NCBI RefSeq assembly: GCF_903064525.1
Contig: NZ_LR797830.1
Span: forward strand, 806,001-870,000
Direction of reading: 5' to 3'
Origin: Methylacidimicrobium sp. AP8
GTDB lineage: Bacteria; Verrucomicrobiota; Verrucomicrobiia; Methylacidiphilales; Methylacidiphilaceae
DNA: 64,000 nt
Within the stretch, counting starts at the first letter, position 1; each line of letters starts with the position of its first letter. Below are positions 8,557 through 18,309 of the stretch, one piece after another. Both the position numbers and the translations under genes were made by a program. The notes under the pieces are model-generated. The model was not told where the DNA came from and ran no database searches. It worked only from the letters and a program-made list of their open reading frames with translations.

Positions 8557-9303
8557 CTACCGGATGCGATCAAGCATGCGCCGGTTGCGGGTCCAGGAGG
8601 CGTAGGTCCGGCCCACCAGGTACCAGTGGACCAAGAAAGCCTCCGCCAGCAGGCGCCCGATCTCCCCGCAGGAGGCCGACCAGTGGTCTTCGGCGGCGCA
8701 CACAGTGTGCGGAATCCCGAGCCCGCAGGCGAGGAGCGAGCTGCGGGCCAGATGGAAGCGGCTGGTGACGAGCGCGGCCGGGCGGGGATCCGCGGGAGGA
8801 GGCGCCGACCGGTAGAAGCGGAGGTTCTCCAAGGTGTGGCGGGACCGCTCCTCGCGTACCAGCGCGCTTTCGGGCACGCCGCGGCTCCGCAAGTAATCCG
8901 CTCCCGCCTCCGCTTCGGTGGGCGCTCCTTCCGCGGTGCGCCCGCCTAGGAGAAAGATGGTCGAGCCCGGCGCGGAGCCGAAGAGTGCCAGCGCGCGCTC
9001 CAGCCGGCGCCGATAGGTGGGTGTGGGCCGGCCGAATGGGTCTAGGCAGGAACCCAGGACGACGATCCGGGAGAAGCCGTTCGCCGAGCTGCGGCTGCGG
9101 CGGGCGGCGCGGAGGACGGAGGCGAAAGCGCACCAATAGCTCAATGTCCCCGAAGCGAGGATGGCCGCCAGGGAAAGGGCGAGCATCGACAGGCCGTCGG
9201 CCCCGAGGAAGAAGGAACCGAGCTCCGGGTTCCCGCTCCGGCACCGCCGCCACCACCGCACCGCTCCTTGTCCCTGCAGGAGGCCTTGGCGTGCTCTAGC
9301 CAT
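8557..9303 (-). CDS. DUF218 (YdcF/ElyC/SanA-like) membrane protein
   Basis: About 248 residues. One N-terminal transmembrane segment is followed by the DUF218 core: IVVLGSCLDP, FLLGGRTAEGAPTEAEAG, VREERSRHTLENLRF and LVTSRFHLARS. Members are implicated in envelope or peptidoglycan-precursor maintenance; the enzymatic activity is unknown. The start is uncertain. The frame is open to 9612, but any start beyond 9457 overlaps the oppositely oriented gene at 9458, so ATG 9303 is preferred. ATGs at 9384 and 9459 also exist. Confidence 0.75.
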   Translation of the reverse strand: MARARQGLLQGQGAVRWWRRCRSGNPELGSFFLGADGLSMLALSLAAILASGTLSYWCAFASVLRAARRSRSSANGFSRIVVLGSCLDPFGRPTPTYRRRLERALALFGSAPGSTIFLLGGRTAEGAPTEAEAGADYLRSRGVPESALVREERSRHTLENLRFYRSAPPPADPRPAALVTSRFHLARSSLLACGLGIPHTVCAAEDHWSASCGEIGRLLAEAFLVHWYLVGRTYASWTRNRRMLDRIR

Positions 9304-9457
9304 CGGCCCGATGGTGCCCGATTCCCGGTCGAAAGAAAATCCGCTTGTCGGGCTGGCGCCGGCTCGGCTACGAACGTTGCGCATCAGGCGGGCCGGCAGG
9401 CCCCGGATCGCCTGGAGCAGCCCTGCCACGCCGCGGTGATGGAGGGCGTTCTGTCTC

Positions 9458-10228
9458 ATGGAAAAGCGATCCGTGCCTTTTCTCGCTCTGGCGCCGGTCT
9501 TCCTGACCTTGGGCGGATGGCTGGCCACGGCCGGACCCGGGGCGACGTCCGCCTGGGCGGAGCCGGGAGGCGAGGCGGAGCGGATCGTCCATCGGCTGGC
9601 GGAGCAGGACAAGCGGCTAGCGCTCCGCCGCCGCCAGTTCGATTACGATCTGCTGATCATCCGGCAGAGGCTCGACGCCGACCGGCGCATCGTTTCCGAA
9701 AGCAAGGAGCGCGTGGTGGTCTACGCCGACCGAGCCCCCGATTACGGCTCCCGTCCGGAAAAGGGTCCGGAAGGGGAGACCGCCAAGGCGGCCAAAGAGG
9801 AGCCCTTCGAGGTTCTCAACCTCATCGATCATTACTTCTATGCGATCGACGGCAGCGAAACGGTCAACGGGGTCGATTGCTACAAGATCCGTTTCACCCC
9901 GAAACCGAACATGCCCTACCGGAATCGGGAGGAGAAGGTGTGCAACGCCGTCTGGGGCCACCTCTGGGTTTCCAAGGAGGATTACTCGCTTATGCGCAAC
10001 GAGGGCTTTCTCGGCCATCCGGTCTCCGTGGCCTGGTTTTTCGCCCGGCTCTACGAGTTGCACTTCCGCTGGGAATCGCAGCGGCTTCCGAACGGCGACT
10101 GGGGACCGAAGGAGGTTCGCTATCGGTATGCGGTCCATATCCCTTTCGGGTGGTTGCGGGAGAGGGTGATCCGCCAGTATCGCGACTTTCGGTATCACGA
10201 GGGCTCGAGGAAGCCTTTGGCCCGATAG
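9458..10228 (+). CDS. Secreted protein of unknown function
   Basis: 256 residues with an N-terminal signal peptide (basic MEKR, hydrophobic core, cleavage likely after SAWA). The body has DYDLLIIRQRLDADRRIVSESKERVVVYADR, then a central EVLNLIDHYFYAIDGSETVNGVDCYKIRFTP section and a strand-rich C-terminal half. This resembles, in layout, LolA-like periplasmic proteins that report on outer-membrane or lipid state, but I see no decisive motif. It lies 87 bases before pyrH on the same strand. Confidence 0.6.
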   Translation: MEKRSVPFLALAPVFLTLGGWLATAGPGATSAWAEPGGEAERIVHRLAEQDKRLALRRRQFDYDLLIIRQRLDADRRIVSESKERVVVYADRAPDYGSRPEKGPEGETAKAAKEEPFEVLNLIDHYFYAIDGSETVNGVDCYKIRFTPKPNMPYRNREEKVCNAVWGHLWVSKEDYSLMRNEGFLGHPVSVAWFFARLYELHFRWESQRLPNGDWGPKEVRYRYAVHIPFGWLRERVIRQYRDFRYHEGSRKPLAR

Positions 10229-11059
<831 letters not shown>

Positions 11060-11121
11060 CGGCGACTTCTCTTGTTGCAGGCGGACCGCTTTCCTTTCAG
11101 AATGTGTCCGAACGGCGAGGT

Positions 11122-11685
11122 ATGAGCAGCTTCGAAGAGATCCTTTTGCGGACCGAAGAACGCATGGAGAAGGCGGTCGGGCATCTGCGCGAGGAGTTCG
11201 CCTCCGTGCGATCGGGCAAGGCCTCGCCCGAGCTGGTGGCGAACATCCCGGTCGAGGCCTACGACTCTTCGATGCGCCTGCGCGATCTGGCGGCCATCAC
11301 GGCGCCCGATGCCCATCTTCTTCTGGTCCAGCCTTGGGATCCGACCGTCGTCGATGCGATCCGAAAGGCGATCGAGGAAGCGAGGATCGGGATCAACCCG
11401 ATTGTAGACGGCAAGCTGATCCGGCTGCCCGTTCCTCCGCTTTCCGAAGAGCGCCGGCACGAGATGATCCGCGTGGTGCGCCGGATGGCCGAGGAAGCCC
11501 GAGTGGCCCTACGAGGCGCGCGCCGACATGGACTGGAGGAGGCGAAAGCCTTCCAGAAGGAATCGGATGTGAGCGAGGACGATCTGGCCCGCACCGAAAA
11601 AGACGTGCAGAAGCTAACCGACCGGTTCATCGGCGAGGTCGACCGGCTTCTCCAGGCGAAGGAAGCCGAGCTTCTGAAGGTATAG
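11122..11685 (+). CDS. frr: Ribosome recycling factor
   Basis: 187 residues, the normal RRF size. It shows the N-terminal helix ending in [15 protein letters not shown], the domain II segment [31 protein letters not shown], and the C-terminal helices with [12 protein letters not shown] and [16 protein letters not shown]. With EF-G it splits post-termination ribosomes. The ATG at 11122 follows GGCGAGG. It sits downstream of pyrH, as in most bacteria. Confidence 0.96.
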   Translation: MSSFEEILLRTEERMEKAVGHLREEFASVRSGKASPELVANIPVEAYDSSMRLRDLAAITAPDAHLLLVQPWDPTVVDAIRKAIEEARIGINPIVDGKLIRLPVPPLSEERRHEMIRVVRRMAEEARVALRGARRHGLEEAKAFQKESDVSEDDLARTEKDVQKLTDRFIGEVDRLLQAKEAELLKV

Positions 11686-11705
11686 CCGCAAAGGACGGAG
11701 TGCAG

Positions 11706-12287
11706 TTGAGTGCCAAGACGATTCTGCTTCTGGTCGGCGACTTCGTCGAAGACTACGAGGCGATGGTGCCCTTCCAGGCCTTGCGGATGGTCGGTCACCG
11801 GGTGGACGCGGTCTGCCCTGGAAAACGGGCTGGAGAAAGCGTCAAGACCGCGATTCACGATTTCGAAGGCGATCAGACCTATTCGGAAAAGCCCGGTCAC
11901 CGCTTCGTCCTGAACGCTTCCTTCGCGGAGATCGATCCCGGCCGCTACGACGCGCTGGTGATCCCCGGAGGAAGGGCCCCGGAGTACCTGCGCCTGGAGC
12001 CTGCGGTCCTCTCCCTGGTGCGCCATTTTCTCGACGAACGCAAGCCGGTCGCCGCGATTTGCCATGGCGCCCAGCTGCTCGCCGCTGCCGGAGGGCTGGC
12101 CGGGCGGCGGGTATCCGCCTATCCCGCGGTCGGCCCGGAGGTGAAGTCGGCGGGAGGGTTCTACGTCGAGCTCCCGATGACCGGAGCCCTCGTCGACGGC
12201 AACCTCGTCACCGCTCCCGGCTGGCCGGCCCATCCGGAATGGCTCGCCCGCTTTCTGGAGCTCTTGGGGACCCGGGTGATCCCCTGA
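11706..12287 (+). CDS. DJ-1/PfpI-family protein
   Basis: 193 residues of the class I glutamine amidotransferase-like superfamily. Early [27 protein letters not shown] and the nucleophile elbow AICHGAQLL (Cys near residue 118) match PfpI/YhbO-type proteins, which are linked to protease, glyoxalase or deglycase roles in stress. The start is either TTG 11706 (AAGGACGGAG spaced well) or GTG 11700. It follows frr by only 20 bases, so it is probably in the pyrH-frr transcript. Confidence 0.85.
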   Translation: MSAKTILLLVGDFVEDYEAMVPFQALRMVGHRVDAVCPGKRAGESVKTAIHDFEGDQTYSEKPGHRFVLNASFAEIDPGRYDALVIPGGRAPEYLRLEPAVLSLVRHFLDERKPVAAICHGAQLLAAAGGLAGRRVSAYPAVGPEVKSAGGFYVELPMTGALVDGNLVTAPGWPAHPEWLARFLELLGTRVIP

Positions 12288-12328
12288 GCAGCGGGTAGGC
12301 CCGCTGCTCGGCGGAAAGGAGCTTGACC

Positions 12329-12814
12329 GTGGAAAGAACGGCACGGGGCACCGCTTGGTCGCGCTGCGGGTTCTTCTTGCTTGCCTGCCTGCTCGGCGGC
12401 TGCGCCAACGTCGGCTACATGCCCACCGAAGGCCAGGGGCTGCTCCTGCCCGCCAAGCCGGGCACCAAGCGGGTCGTGGATGGCATGGACGTCTGGACCC
12501 GGGGAGGACCCGACCGGCCGTCCTGGGTGCTGGGGACGATCCTGGAGACCAGGGGCAAGGGGCCGATCGGCGGGGGCGGAACCTTGCGCGGTCTTGTCAA
12601 ACAGGCCAGGAAGCGTCATGCGGATGCCGTCGTTCTCTTGCAGAAGCAGAGCCAATGGGTGGGCGACGCGCTCGAGGAGTTCGTCCTGCCCGATTGGGAG
12701 GTCAACCGGGAGGCGCTGCTCATCCTCTACCGGCGGCCGGAGAAGGCGGCCGGCGGCCGTGAGCGGGCGACGCCGGCTAGAGCCAACCTTCCAACGCCAA
12801 CCGGACCAGGCTGA
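12329..12814 (+). CDS. Small lipoprotein, paralogue of the gene at 34892
   Basis: 161 residues. The signal peptide ends in the lipobox LLGGC (Cys near residue 23). The core WVLGTILETRGKG ... RGLVKQARKRHADAVVLLQKQ aligns with YIVIGTIDAGSG ... RAVDKAKEVGADAIILVQTE of the 34892-35326 protein: a strand GTI, a Gly-rich loop, an amphipathic helix, then A(D)A-hydrophobic. This suggests a shared small alpha/beta fold of unknown function. GTG 12329 follows GGAAAGGA. The 3' end overlaps the convergent gene by 38 bases. Confidence 0.65.
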   Translation: MERTARGTAWSRCGFFLLACLLGGCANVGYMPTEGQGLLLPAKPGTKRVVDGMDVWTRGGPDRPSWVLGTILETRGKGPIGGGGTLRGLVKQARKRHADAVVLLQKQSQWVGDALEEFVLPDWEVNREALLILYRRPEKAAGGRERATPARANLPTPTGPG

Positions 12815-13115
12815 TGACGACCGCTCCGGCGATCGCGGAGCCGAAGGAGGGAACGATGAAGCCCGTGACGAGCTTGCCCGTCCAGTACAGGAGCAGCGCG
12901 TTGATCACAATCAGGAAGAGGCCGAAGGTCAGCAGGATGAAGGGGAGGGTGAGGGTGACGAAGATCGGCTTGAGCAACGCGTTGATGATGCCGAGCACGA
13001 GGGCGGCCACCAGCAGGGAGCTCAGGCTTTCGTAGCGGATGCCGACGAACTTGAGGTGCGCGGCGACGAAGATGGCGATGGCCAGAATGAGCCAGCGGAT
13101 CAAGATGGTTCCCAT
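12777..13115 (-). CDS. Phage holin family IV / YvlD-like membrane protein
   Basis: 112 residues with four predicted transmembrane segments and the family pattern SSLLVAALVLGIINALLKPI, TLPFILLTFGLFLIVINALLLYW and a last helix VPSFGSAIAGAVVISLV. Proteins of this group (phage_holin_4_2, YvlD) are chromosomal integral membrane proteins, often in envelope-stress operons, and are not proven holins. ATG 13115 is preceded by GGGAAAAAAGG; the frame is open to 13253 but the upstream part has no membrane character. Confidence 0.8.
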   Translation of the reverse strand: MGTILIRWLILAIAIFVAAHLKFVGIRYESLSSLLVAALVLGIINALLKPIFVTLTLPFILLTFGLFLIVINALLLYWTGKLVTGFIVPSFGSAIAGAVVISLVRLALEGWL

Positions 13116-13364
13116 GGCGCGCCTTTTTTCCCCGGCGCCGGAGCCGTTGACAAGAACAAACGCCGGCGCGCCGCCGGCAGGAAGAGGCATCCCTAGCAGC
13201 CTGATCGCTCCTTGCCGGATCGATCGTATCGCTTCGTAACAAAAATGTAACATGGAGACCGCTTGCCTCCCCGGCGGCGGACCGATAGTCTTACCATCGC
13301 ATTGCGGATCCGACCGCGATCGAGCGGGAAGGAGGCGAAGGAGAAACCTACGGCAGGAGGCATC

Positions 13365-14666
13365 ATGCGCGGCGCGGGCATATCGGAAGTCGTCGGCAAA
13401 ACCATCGGTAACAAGAGGGACCGAACACTCGCGAGCTCTTCGATCCCGGCGGGTCCGCTTTCTCCGGCCCGGCCCCGCCGGACGGGCCGAAGGCGGCTCG
13501 ATTTTCCCGAGTTCGTTCTGGGGGCTTCCCTTCTCGCGCTCCTCGGGGTGGCCGTTGTCGCCTCATGGCAGCACCGGCGGAAAACGCCGGCTCCGCCCGC
13601 CGTCGCTCCGGCTCCCGCCTCCGCGCCGATTCCCGCTTCCCTGGAGGACGACGAACCCCACTCCCTGGCGCGAGCCCGCGCCGACTACGAGCGGTGGCGG
13701 GAGCAGATGATCCGCTGGATCCGCGGCGACGACGGAGGGGTCGGGCAGGCTAAGCGGCTCGATCCGGCGGCCGAGGCCCGCTTCCTGCCTCCGATCGAGG
13801 CGGCCCGGGCTTGCCTCCAACGCCATCTTCACCGCGGGGTCACGATCGACGCTCTGGAGCCGGTCGGCTTCGACCGCGCGGGTGACGGAGTCGCAATCGA
13901 CTACCGCGCGACCGTCCGCTCGCCCTACTCCCTCTACGTCGTCCCCGCCGTGCCGGTGCCGATTCCCGCGGACGGTCCCCCGCCCTACATCCGCACCCTT
14001 CCCTACCTGCTGCTCTCCCACTTCCTCCCGCCCGGCTACCTACATGATTTCGGGAAGAAATTCCTCGTGCTTCCCGCGAACCAGCCGCTCTCCTTTCGCT
14101 GGCGGGTCGAGCGTGCCCGGGTGGTGGACGGCCGGTGGAAGATCCTCCTGGCCGCCCCGGCCCTTCTCCAATGGGATTGCAGCTTCTATGCCGCGGAGCT
14201 GATGGCCATTCGCGAAGGGAACCCGCTCCCCCTCCATCTGGCGGGGGATCGCTGCTTGGAACCCGATCGGCGGGCGTACTGGGAGACCGTCAACGGGTTT
14301 CTCTTCCATTACGACTCGGTCTGGGGTGTGCCCGGGGCTTGGGCCCTGGGCTATGCGGCCAGGGCGCAGGCGATGCTTCCGCCGAGCCCGCTCGCAGGGT
14401 GGGTCGCGCGGAATCCGATCCTCCGGCTCGAAGCGGTCCGGCCGGTTTCCGGAGCGTGCGTGGCCTTGGCGCGCTATCCCGCGGCTACCGACTGGGCGGG
14501 GCCGATCCTGGCTCCCGCGAGGCAGCTGGCCCCCCGGGATGCCGAATTTCGTTTCGTCCAGGCTTATCGCGACCTAGCCGAGGCGCGCAACCGGGCGATC
14601 GACGGCTTCCTCCGGCAGCGGGCGCGGTTCGAGGCCGATCGGAACAAGATCCGGCTTCCCCGGTAG
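13365..14666 (+). CDS. Membrane-anchored protein of unknown function
   Basis: 433 residues. A basic cytoplasmic N-terminus, one transmembrane helix (FVLGASLLALLGVAVVASW, roughly residues 50-68), then a Pro/Ala-rich linker and a large extracytoplasmic domain. Recognisable blocks are DYERWREQMIRWIRGDDGG, PYIRTLPYLLLSHFLPPGY, LLQWDCSFYAAELMAIREGN and a helical C-terminal tail with many Arg. I do not recognise the family. ATG 13365 has a strong CAGGAGG site four bases upstream. It is divergent from the holin-like gene. Confidence 0.6.
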   Translation: MRGAGISEVVGKTIGNKRDRTLASSSIPAGPLSPARPRRTGRRRLDFPEFVLGASLLALLGVAVVASWQHRRKTPAPPAVAPAPASAPIPASLEDDEPHSLARARADYERWREQMIRWIRGDDGGVGQAKRLDPAAEARFLPPIEAARACLQRHLHRGVTIDALEPVGFDRAGDGVAIDYRATVRSPYSLYVVPAVPVPIPADGPPPYIRTLPYLLLSHFLPPGYLHDFGKKFLVLPANQPLSFRWRVERARVVDGRWKILLAAPALLQWDCSFYAAELMAIREGNPLPLHLAGDRCLEPDRRAYWETVNGFLFHYDSVWGVPGAWALGYAARAQAMLPPSPLAGWVARNPILRLEAVRPVSGACVALARYPAATDWAGPILAPARQLAPRDAEFRFVQAYRDLAEARNRAIDGFLRQRARFEADRNKIRLPR

Positions 14667-14917
14667 GCGAGGGTGAAGGGGCCCGCCCGCGCCGCCCGGA
14701 CGGCGGAGGCAGGGCAGATCGAAAAAGAGCCGCGTTTTTGCCGAAGAAGAGATGGGGGAGTAGGAAGCGGCATGGTGGGGGCATCCGGAGAGGGAGAAAA
14801 CGAGGCGGAAGGCCAACCCGGTGTTGCGGGAGCGGGGCGAGCCGCCGGAACCTCCTCTCGCCCGGGAGCCGTGAGGTCGATGCGCCCGCTCGGAGCGACA
14901 GCCTTCCCGTCTTGGCC

Positions 14918-16063
14918 TCAGCCGCCGGCGTTTTTCTGGATGCGCAGCCGCTCCGGAGAAAAGTCCGCCGCGCAGACGCCTTCGGCGGCGACATGGGGAG
15001 GGAAGGGCTCTCCGGTCAAGAGGGCGGCGGCGACTTCCCCCACCGCCGGCGAGGTTTCGATTCCGAAGCCGCCGAGCGCCGCGACCCAAAAGAAGCCGGG
15101 AAGGTCGGGATCCCATCCGAGGACCGGGCGCTCGTCGGGGACGAAGGAGCGGAGGCCCGCCCACCGGCGAAGCCGGGAGGCGGGGCCGAGGGGCAGGGTT
15201 GTCGCTTCGGCCAGCCTCTGGAGGAGCAGCCGGCAGTCGGCTTCCTCCGGCTGGGCGTCGCAGGGCGGAACCGGGGTCTGGTCGGCCGGCGAAGCCAAAA
15301 GCTCCTCTCCCCACGGCCGGAAGTAGAACCGCTCCCGAACCTCGAGCACCATCGGCCAGCGTGCGATCCCGGCTGCGGGGTCCGGCCGGAAGGTCATCAC
15401 GGTTCTCCGCTTGGGCACGAGTCCGATCGGCCTCGCCCCGGCCAGCCGGGCGATCCGGTCGCTCCACGCCCCGGCGGCGTTAACCAGGAGGGGAGCCGAA
15501 TAGTCGCAGGCGGAAGTCCGCACCCGCCAAAGGCCGTCCTTCCGCTCGATCTCCCGAACCTCCGCTCCCAGCTCGATGCGGCCGCCCCGCGCGAGAATGC
15601 CTTCCTGCAGGGTTGCCAGAAGGGCGGGGAGGTGGATATCCATTCCCCCGGTTTCCAAAGCGGCTCCACCCACGTACTCGGGGCGGAGCACAGGGACGCG
15701 CGCGCAGGCTTCCTCCGGAGCGAGCCGCTCGATCGGAGTCCCGCTCTCTCTTGCCCCTTGCACGAAGGCTTCCAGAGCGGGCAGATCGGCCGATGAGCAG
15801 ATGAAGAGAGCATCGCGGGGAGAGGCGAGCCTGCGTTCGGGCAGGGTTCGCGGGGGATCGGCGAAGAAGGGCCGGCTGGCTCGACAGAGGGCGCGGACGC
15901 GGGCGACCCCGTGGCTTCCGCGGAAAAAGACGGCGGAGCGGCCGGTCGAATGGTAGGCGGGCCTGGTCTCCCGCTCGAGGAGGAGGACCGAACGGCCTTT
16001 CCCGGCCAGGTGGTAGGCGGTCGTAAAGCCGGCGATCCCCCCGCCGATGACCAGGACGTCCAT
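14918..16063 (-). CDS. FAD-dependent oxidoreductase (DadA/glycine oxidase type)
   Basis: 381 residues of the DAO family. The Rossmann FAD site VLVIGGGIAGFTTAYHLA is at 3-20, followed by LLERE, the STGRSA segment, an LVNAAGAWSD motif near the middle and the C-terminal FAD contact ALGGFGIETSPAVGE. These enzymes oxidise amino acids or secondary amines; the substrate here is not clear. It is the last gene of a minus-strand run with an ABC exporter and a lipoprotein (14-base gap). Confidence 0.85.
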   Translation of the reverse strand: MDVLVIGGGIAGFTTAYHLAGKGRSVLLLERETRPAYHSTGRSAVFFRGSHGVARVRALCRASRPFFADPPRTLPERRLASPRDALFICSSADLPALEAFVQGARESGTPIERLAPEEACARVPVLRPEYVGGAALETGGMDIHLPALLATLQEGILARGGRIELGAEVREIERKDGLWRVRTSACDYSAPLLVNAAGAWSDRIARLAGARPIGLVPKRRTVMTFRPDPAAGIARWPMVLEVRERFYFRPWGEELLASPADQTPVPPCDAQPEEADCRLLLQRLAEATTLPLGPASRLRRWAGLRSFVPDERPVLGWDPDLPGFFWVAALGGFGIETSPAVGEVAAALLTGEPFPPHVAAEGVCAADFSPERLRIQKNAGG

Positions 16064-16077
16064 CGGCTACCGGCCTC

Positions 16078-16485
16078 CTACTTCTCCTCCGAGCCCTTCG
16101 GGAGGCCGTTTACGAAGGCGTCGACCTTCGCCTTGGTGAACTCGATGGTGAGCTGAGCGTGCTTGAGCTCGAGCTTCGCCAGCTCGCCGGTCTCCTTGGG
16201 CGACTGGTTTCCCTTCAGCGTTTCCCGCTCGCGCTCCCGAAGGGCCTCCCCGAGGGCGGCCAACGCATCGGCCGCCGCTTGCTTCGTTCTTTCCGAGGGG
16301 TGGCGGCGGAACTCGGCGATTCGTTCTTCGGCCGTCTTGGCCTTCTGCTCGGCGCTGCAGCCCAGGAACAAAAGCAGGGGCGCAGCCAAAAGCAGGAGGC
16401 GGGCCAAGCTCCGCCGGCGGCTGGGACCGATACCGGGTGCGCAAGGGGCGAACGCGGAAGCCTCTTGGAATCGACAGCGGATCAT
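16078..16485 (-). CDS. Small helical lipoprotein
   Basis: About 135 residues from ATG 16485. After a long basic N-region comes LLLLAAPLLLFLGC (lipobox Cys near residue 44), then a charged, mostly helical mature part (RIAEFRRHPSERTKQAAADALAALGEALRERERE) ending in GSEEK. No Shine-Dalgarno is obvious at 16485; an upstream ATG at 16536 is possible. Function unknown. It lies between the ABC permease gene and the FAD oxidoreductase gene. Confidence 0.6.
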   Translation of the reverse strand: MIRCRFQEASAFAPCAPGIGPSRRRSLARLLLLAAPLLLFLGCSAEQKAKTAEERIAEFRRHPSERTKQAAADALAALGEALRERERETLKGNQSPKETGELAKLELKHAQLTIEFTKAKVDAFVNGLPKGSEEK

Positions 16486-16563
16486 AGACAAGATGAAAGC
16501 GAAAAGAAGCCGGGAAGCCAGCGGGAAATGGAGCAAGAGCGGGGGGTCCGCCTCCGAAAAGGC

Positions 16564-17355
16564 TCAGAAGAGGATGCGGGGATAGAGCCTTGCGCCGAGA
16601 GCCGTCAGCAGGAGGAAGCCGGCCGCCAGCACCGCGAAGTCGGTGCCCAGGCCGACCGCGCTCTCCGCCTGGGCGAGCATGAGCGTCCGTAGGGCATCCA
16701 CCAGGTAGGTCAGCGGGTTGAGGCGCGAGACCAGACGGAGCCAGCCCGGCATGAGGGCGATTGGATAGATGGCGTTGCTGGCGAAGAAAAGCGGCATGGT
16801 GAGCAGTTGGCCGATGCCGATGAGCCGCTCCCGTGTCTTGACCAGACAAGCGACGATCAGGGAAAGGGTGCAAAAGAGGCCCGAGCCGAGGAGGGTGAAT
16901 GCGAAGAGAGCGACCATCGCTCCCGGCCGCCACCGGATTTGCACGCCGAGGGTCGCTGCCAGGCCGAAGATCACGACCGCCTGCGAAAGACTCCGCACCC
17001 CGCCCCCGAGCGCCTTCCCCACCACGAGCGTCCATCGGGGTGCGGGGCTGACGAGGTACCGGGTGAGGACCCCGGAATCTTTCTCCCAGATCGCGGAGAT
17101 GCCGTAGAAGATCGAGAGGAAAAGGGCGCTCTGAGCGAGGATGCCGGGCGCCAGAAAATCGAGGTAGGGAAGCCGGCCGGTCGGGATCGCGCCGATCCGG
17201 TCCATCACTTGGCCGAAGATCAGGAGCCAGAGCAGGGGTTGCACAAGCCGGGTGAAGAGCTCGAGGGGATCGTGGCGGAGCTTCCGGAGCTCGGCCTCCG
17301 CGATCGCCAGAGCCTGATCCCCGGCGGCGAAAAGCTCGGCCAGCCGCTTATCCAT
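16564..17355 (-). CDS. ABC-2 type permease (DrrB family)
   Basis: 263 residues with six predicted transmembrane helices. The ABC-2 signature region includes FLAPGILAQSALFLSIFYGISAIWEKDSGVLTRYLVSPAPRW and the late PLFFASNAIYPIALMPGWL and NPLTYLVDALR. It forms an exporter with the overlapping ATPase upstream (8-base overlap). Substrates of such pairs are drugs, lipids or polysaccharides; none can be assigned here. Confidence 0.9.
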   Translation of the reverse strand: MDKRLAELFAAGDQALAIAEAELRKLRHDPLELFTRLVQPLLWLLIFGQVMDRIGAIPTGRLPYLDFLAPGILAQSALFLSIFYGISAIWEKDSGVLTRYLVSPAPRWTLVVGKALGGGVRSLSQAVVIFGLAATLGVQIRWRPGAMVALFAFTLLGSGLFCTLSLIVACLVKTRERLIGIGQLLTMPLFFASNAIYPIALMPGWLRLVSRLNPLTYLVDALRTLMLAQAESAVGLGTDFAVLAAGFLLLTALGARLYPRILF

Positions 17356-18181
17356 GGCGCCGGATCGCCTTGCGCGTGCGCAGCGTCTCCGCGTAGGAGC
17401 CGCCTTCCGGAGGGAGAGGCTCTCCTGCGATGTCCAGGAAGACCTCCTCCAGGCTCCGTCGCCCGGTTCCGGCGCGGCAGAGCTCTTCGGGAGATCCCAG
17501 GCGGACGAGGCGTCCCGAGCGGAGGAAGCCGACGGTTTCGCAGAGCGCGGCGGCTTCTTCCATGTAGTGGGTGGTGAGGAAGATCGTTATCCCCCACTGC
17601 TCCCGGAGCTCGCGCAGGCGGCGCCAGAGGGTGCGCCGGGCGGCCGGATCGAGCCCCGCGGTCGGTTCGTCCAGGAAGAGGACCCGGGGGCGGCTGACGA
17701 GCGCCTGCGCAATCTCCAAGCGGCGGATCATTCCTCCGGAGTAGTGGCGGACGAGGTCCGCGGGCCGGTCGATGCCCATGAACCCGAGGGCTTCTTCGAT
17801 CCGCTGGCGCCGCTGCGCGCGGGGAATCCGGTAGAGCTTGGCGCCGATCCAGAGGTTTTCGTAGGCGGTCAGTTCGGGGTCGGCGGATAGCATTTGCGGG
17901 ACGTACCCGATGCGGGCGCGCACCGAGGTCGGGTCGCGGACCACGTCGTGGCCGTCGACGCGCGCGGTTCCCGAAGAGGGCGGGAGCAGGGTGGTAAGCA
18001 TGCGGATCGTGGTGGTCTTGCCCGATCCGTTGGGTCCCAGCAGCGAGAAGATCGTGCCCGCGCGCACCTGGAAGGTGAGCCGATCGACGGCGCGGAGAGA
18101 GCCGAAGCGCCGGCAGAGCTCCTCCGTTTCCACCGCCAAGGGAGTGGGATCGTCTTGTGCGATCGGGGAAAAGCCCAGCAT
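17348..18181 (-). CDS. ABC transporter ATPase (DrrA family)
   Basis: About 277 residues. Walker A GPNGSGKTTT, Q-loop YVPQML, ABC signature (HYSGGMIRRLEIAQAL), Walker B VLFLDEPTAGLD and H-loop TTHYMEEA are all present, plus the C-terminal DrrA-type tail with RRSLEEVFLDIAG. It energises the DrrB-like permease. ATG 18181 is assumed; the frame is open to a TTG at 18238. The pair is divergent from the beta-helix gene at 18310. Confidence 0.9.
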   Translation of the reverse strand: MLGFSPIAQDDPTPLAVETEELCRRFGSLRAVDRLTFQVRAGTIFSLLGPNGSGKTTTIRMLTTLLPPSSGTARVDGHDVVRDPTSVRARIGYVPQMLSADPELTAYENLWIGAKLYRIPRAQRRQRIEEALGFMGIDRPADLVRHYSGGMIRRLEIAQALVSRPRVLFLDEPTAGLDPAARRTLWRRLRELREQWGITIFLTTHYMEEAAALCETVGFLRSGRLVRLGSPEELCRAGTGRRSLEEVFLDIAGEPLPPEGGSYAETLRTRKAIRRHG

Positions 18182-18309
18182 TGCGTTCTGCCCAAGCGCT
18201 GTCCTTTTCCTTTTGCCCGAGCGGCCCGCCGATGGCAACTCTTGGGAAGCGGGACCCGGACGGGAACGGCTTGCTGGACGGTTCGGCTTGAGGCAGTCTG
18301 GCAGGCGGA

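Noticed and set aside
12723-13253. Alternative frames over the holin-like gene
   Set aside because: Only the 12777-13115 frame encodes regular membrane helices.
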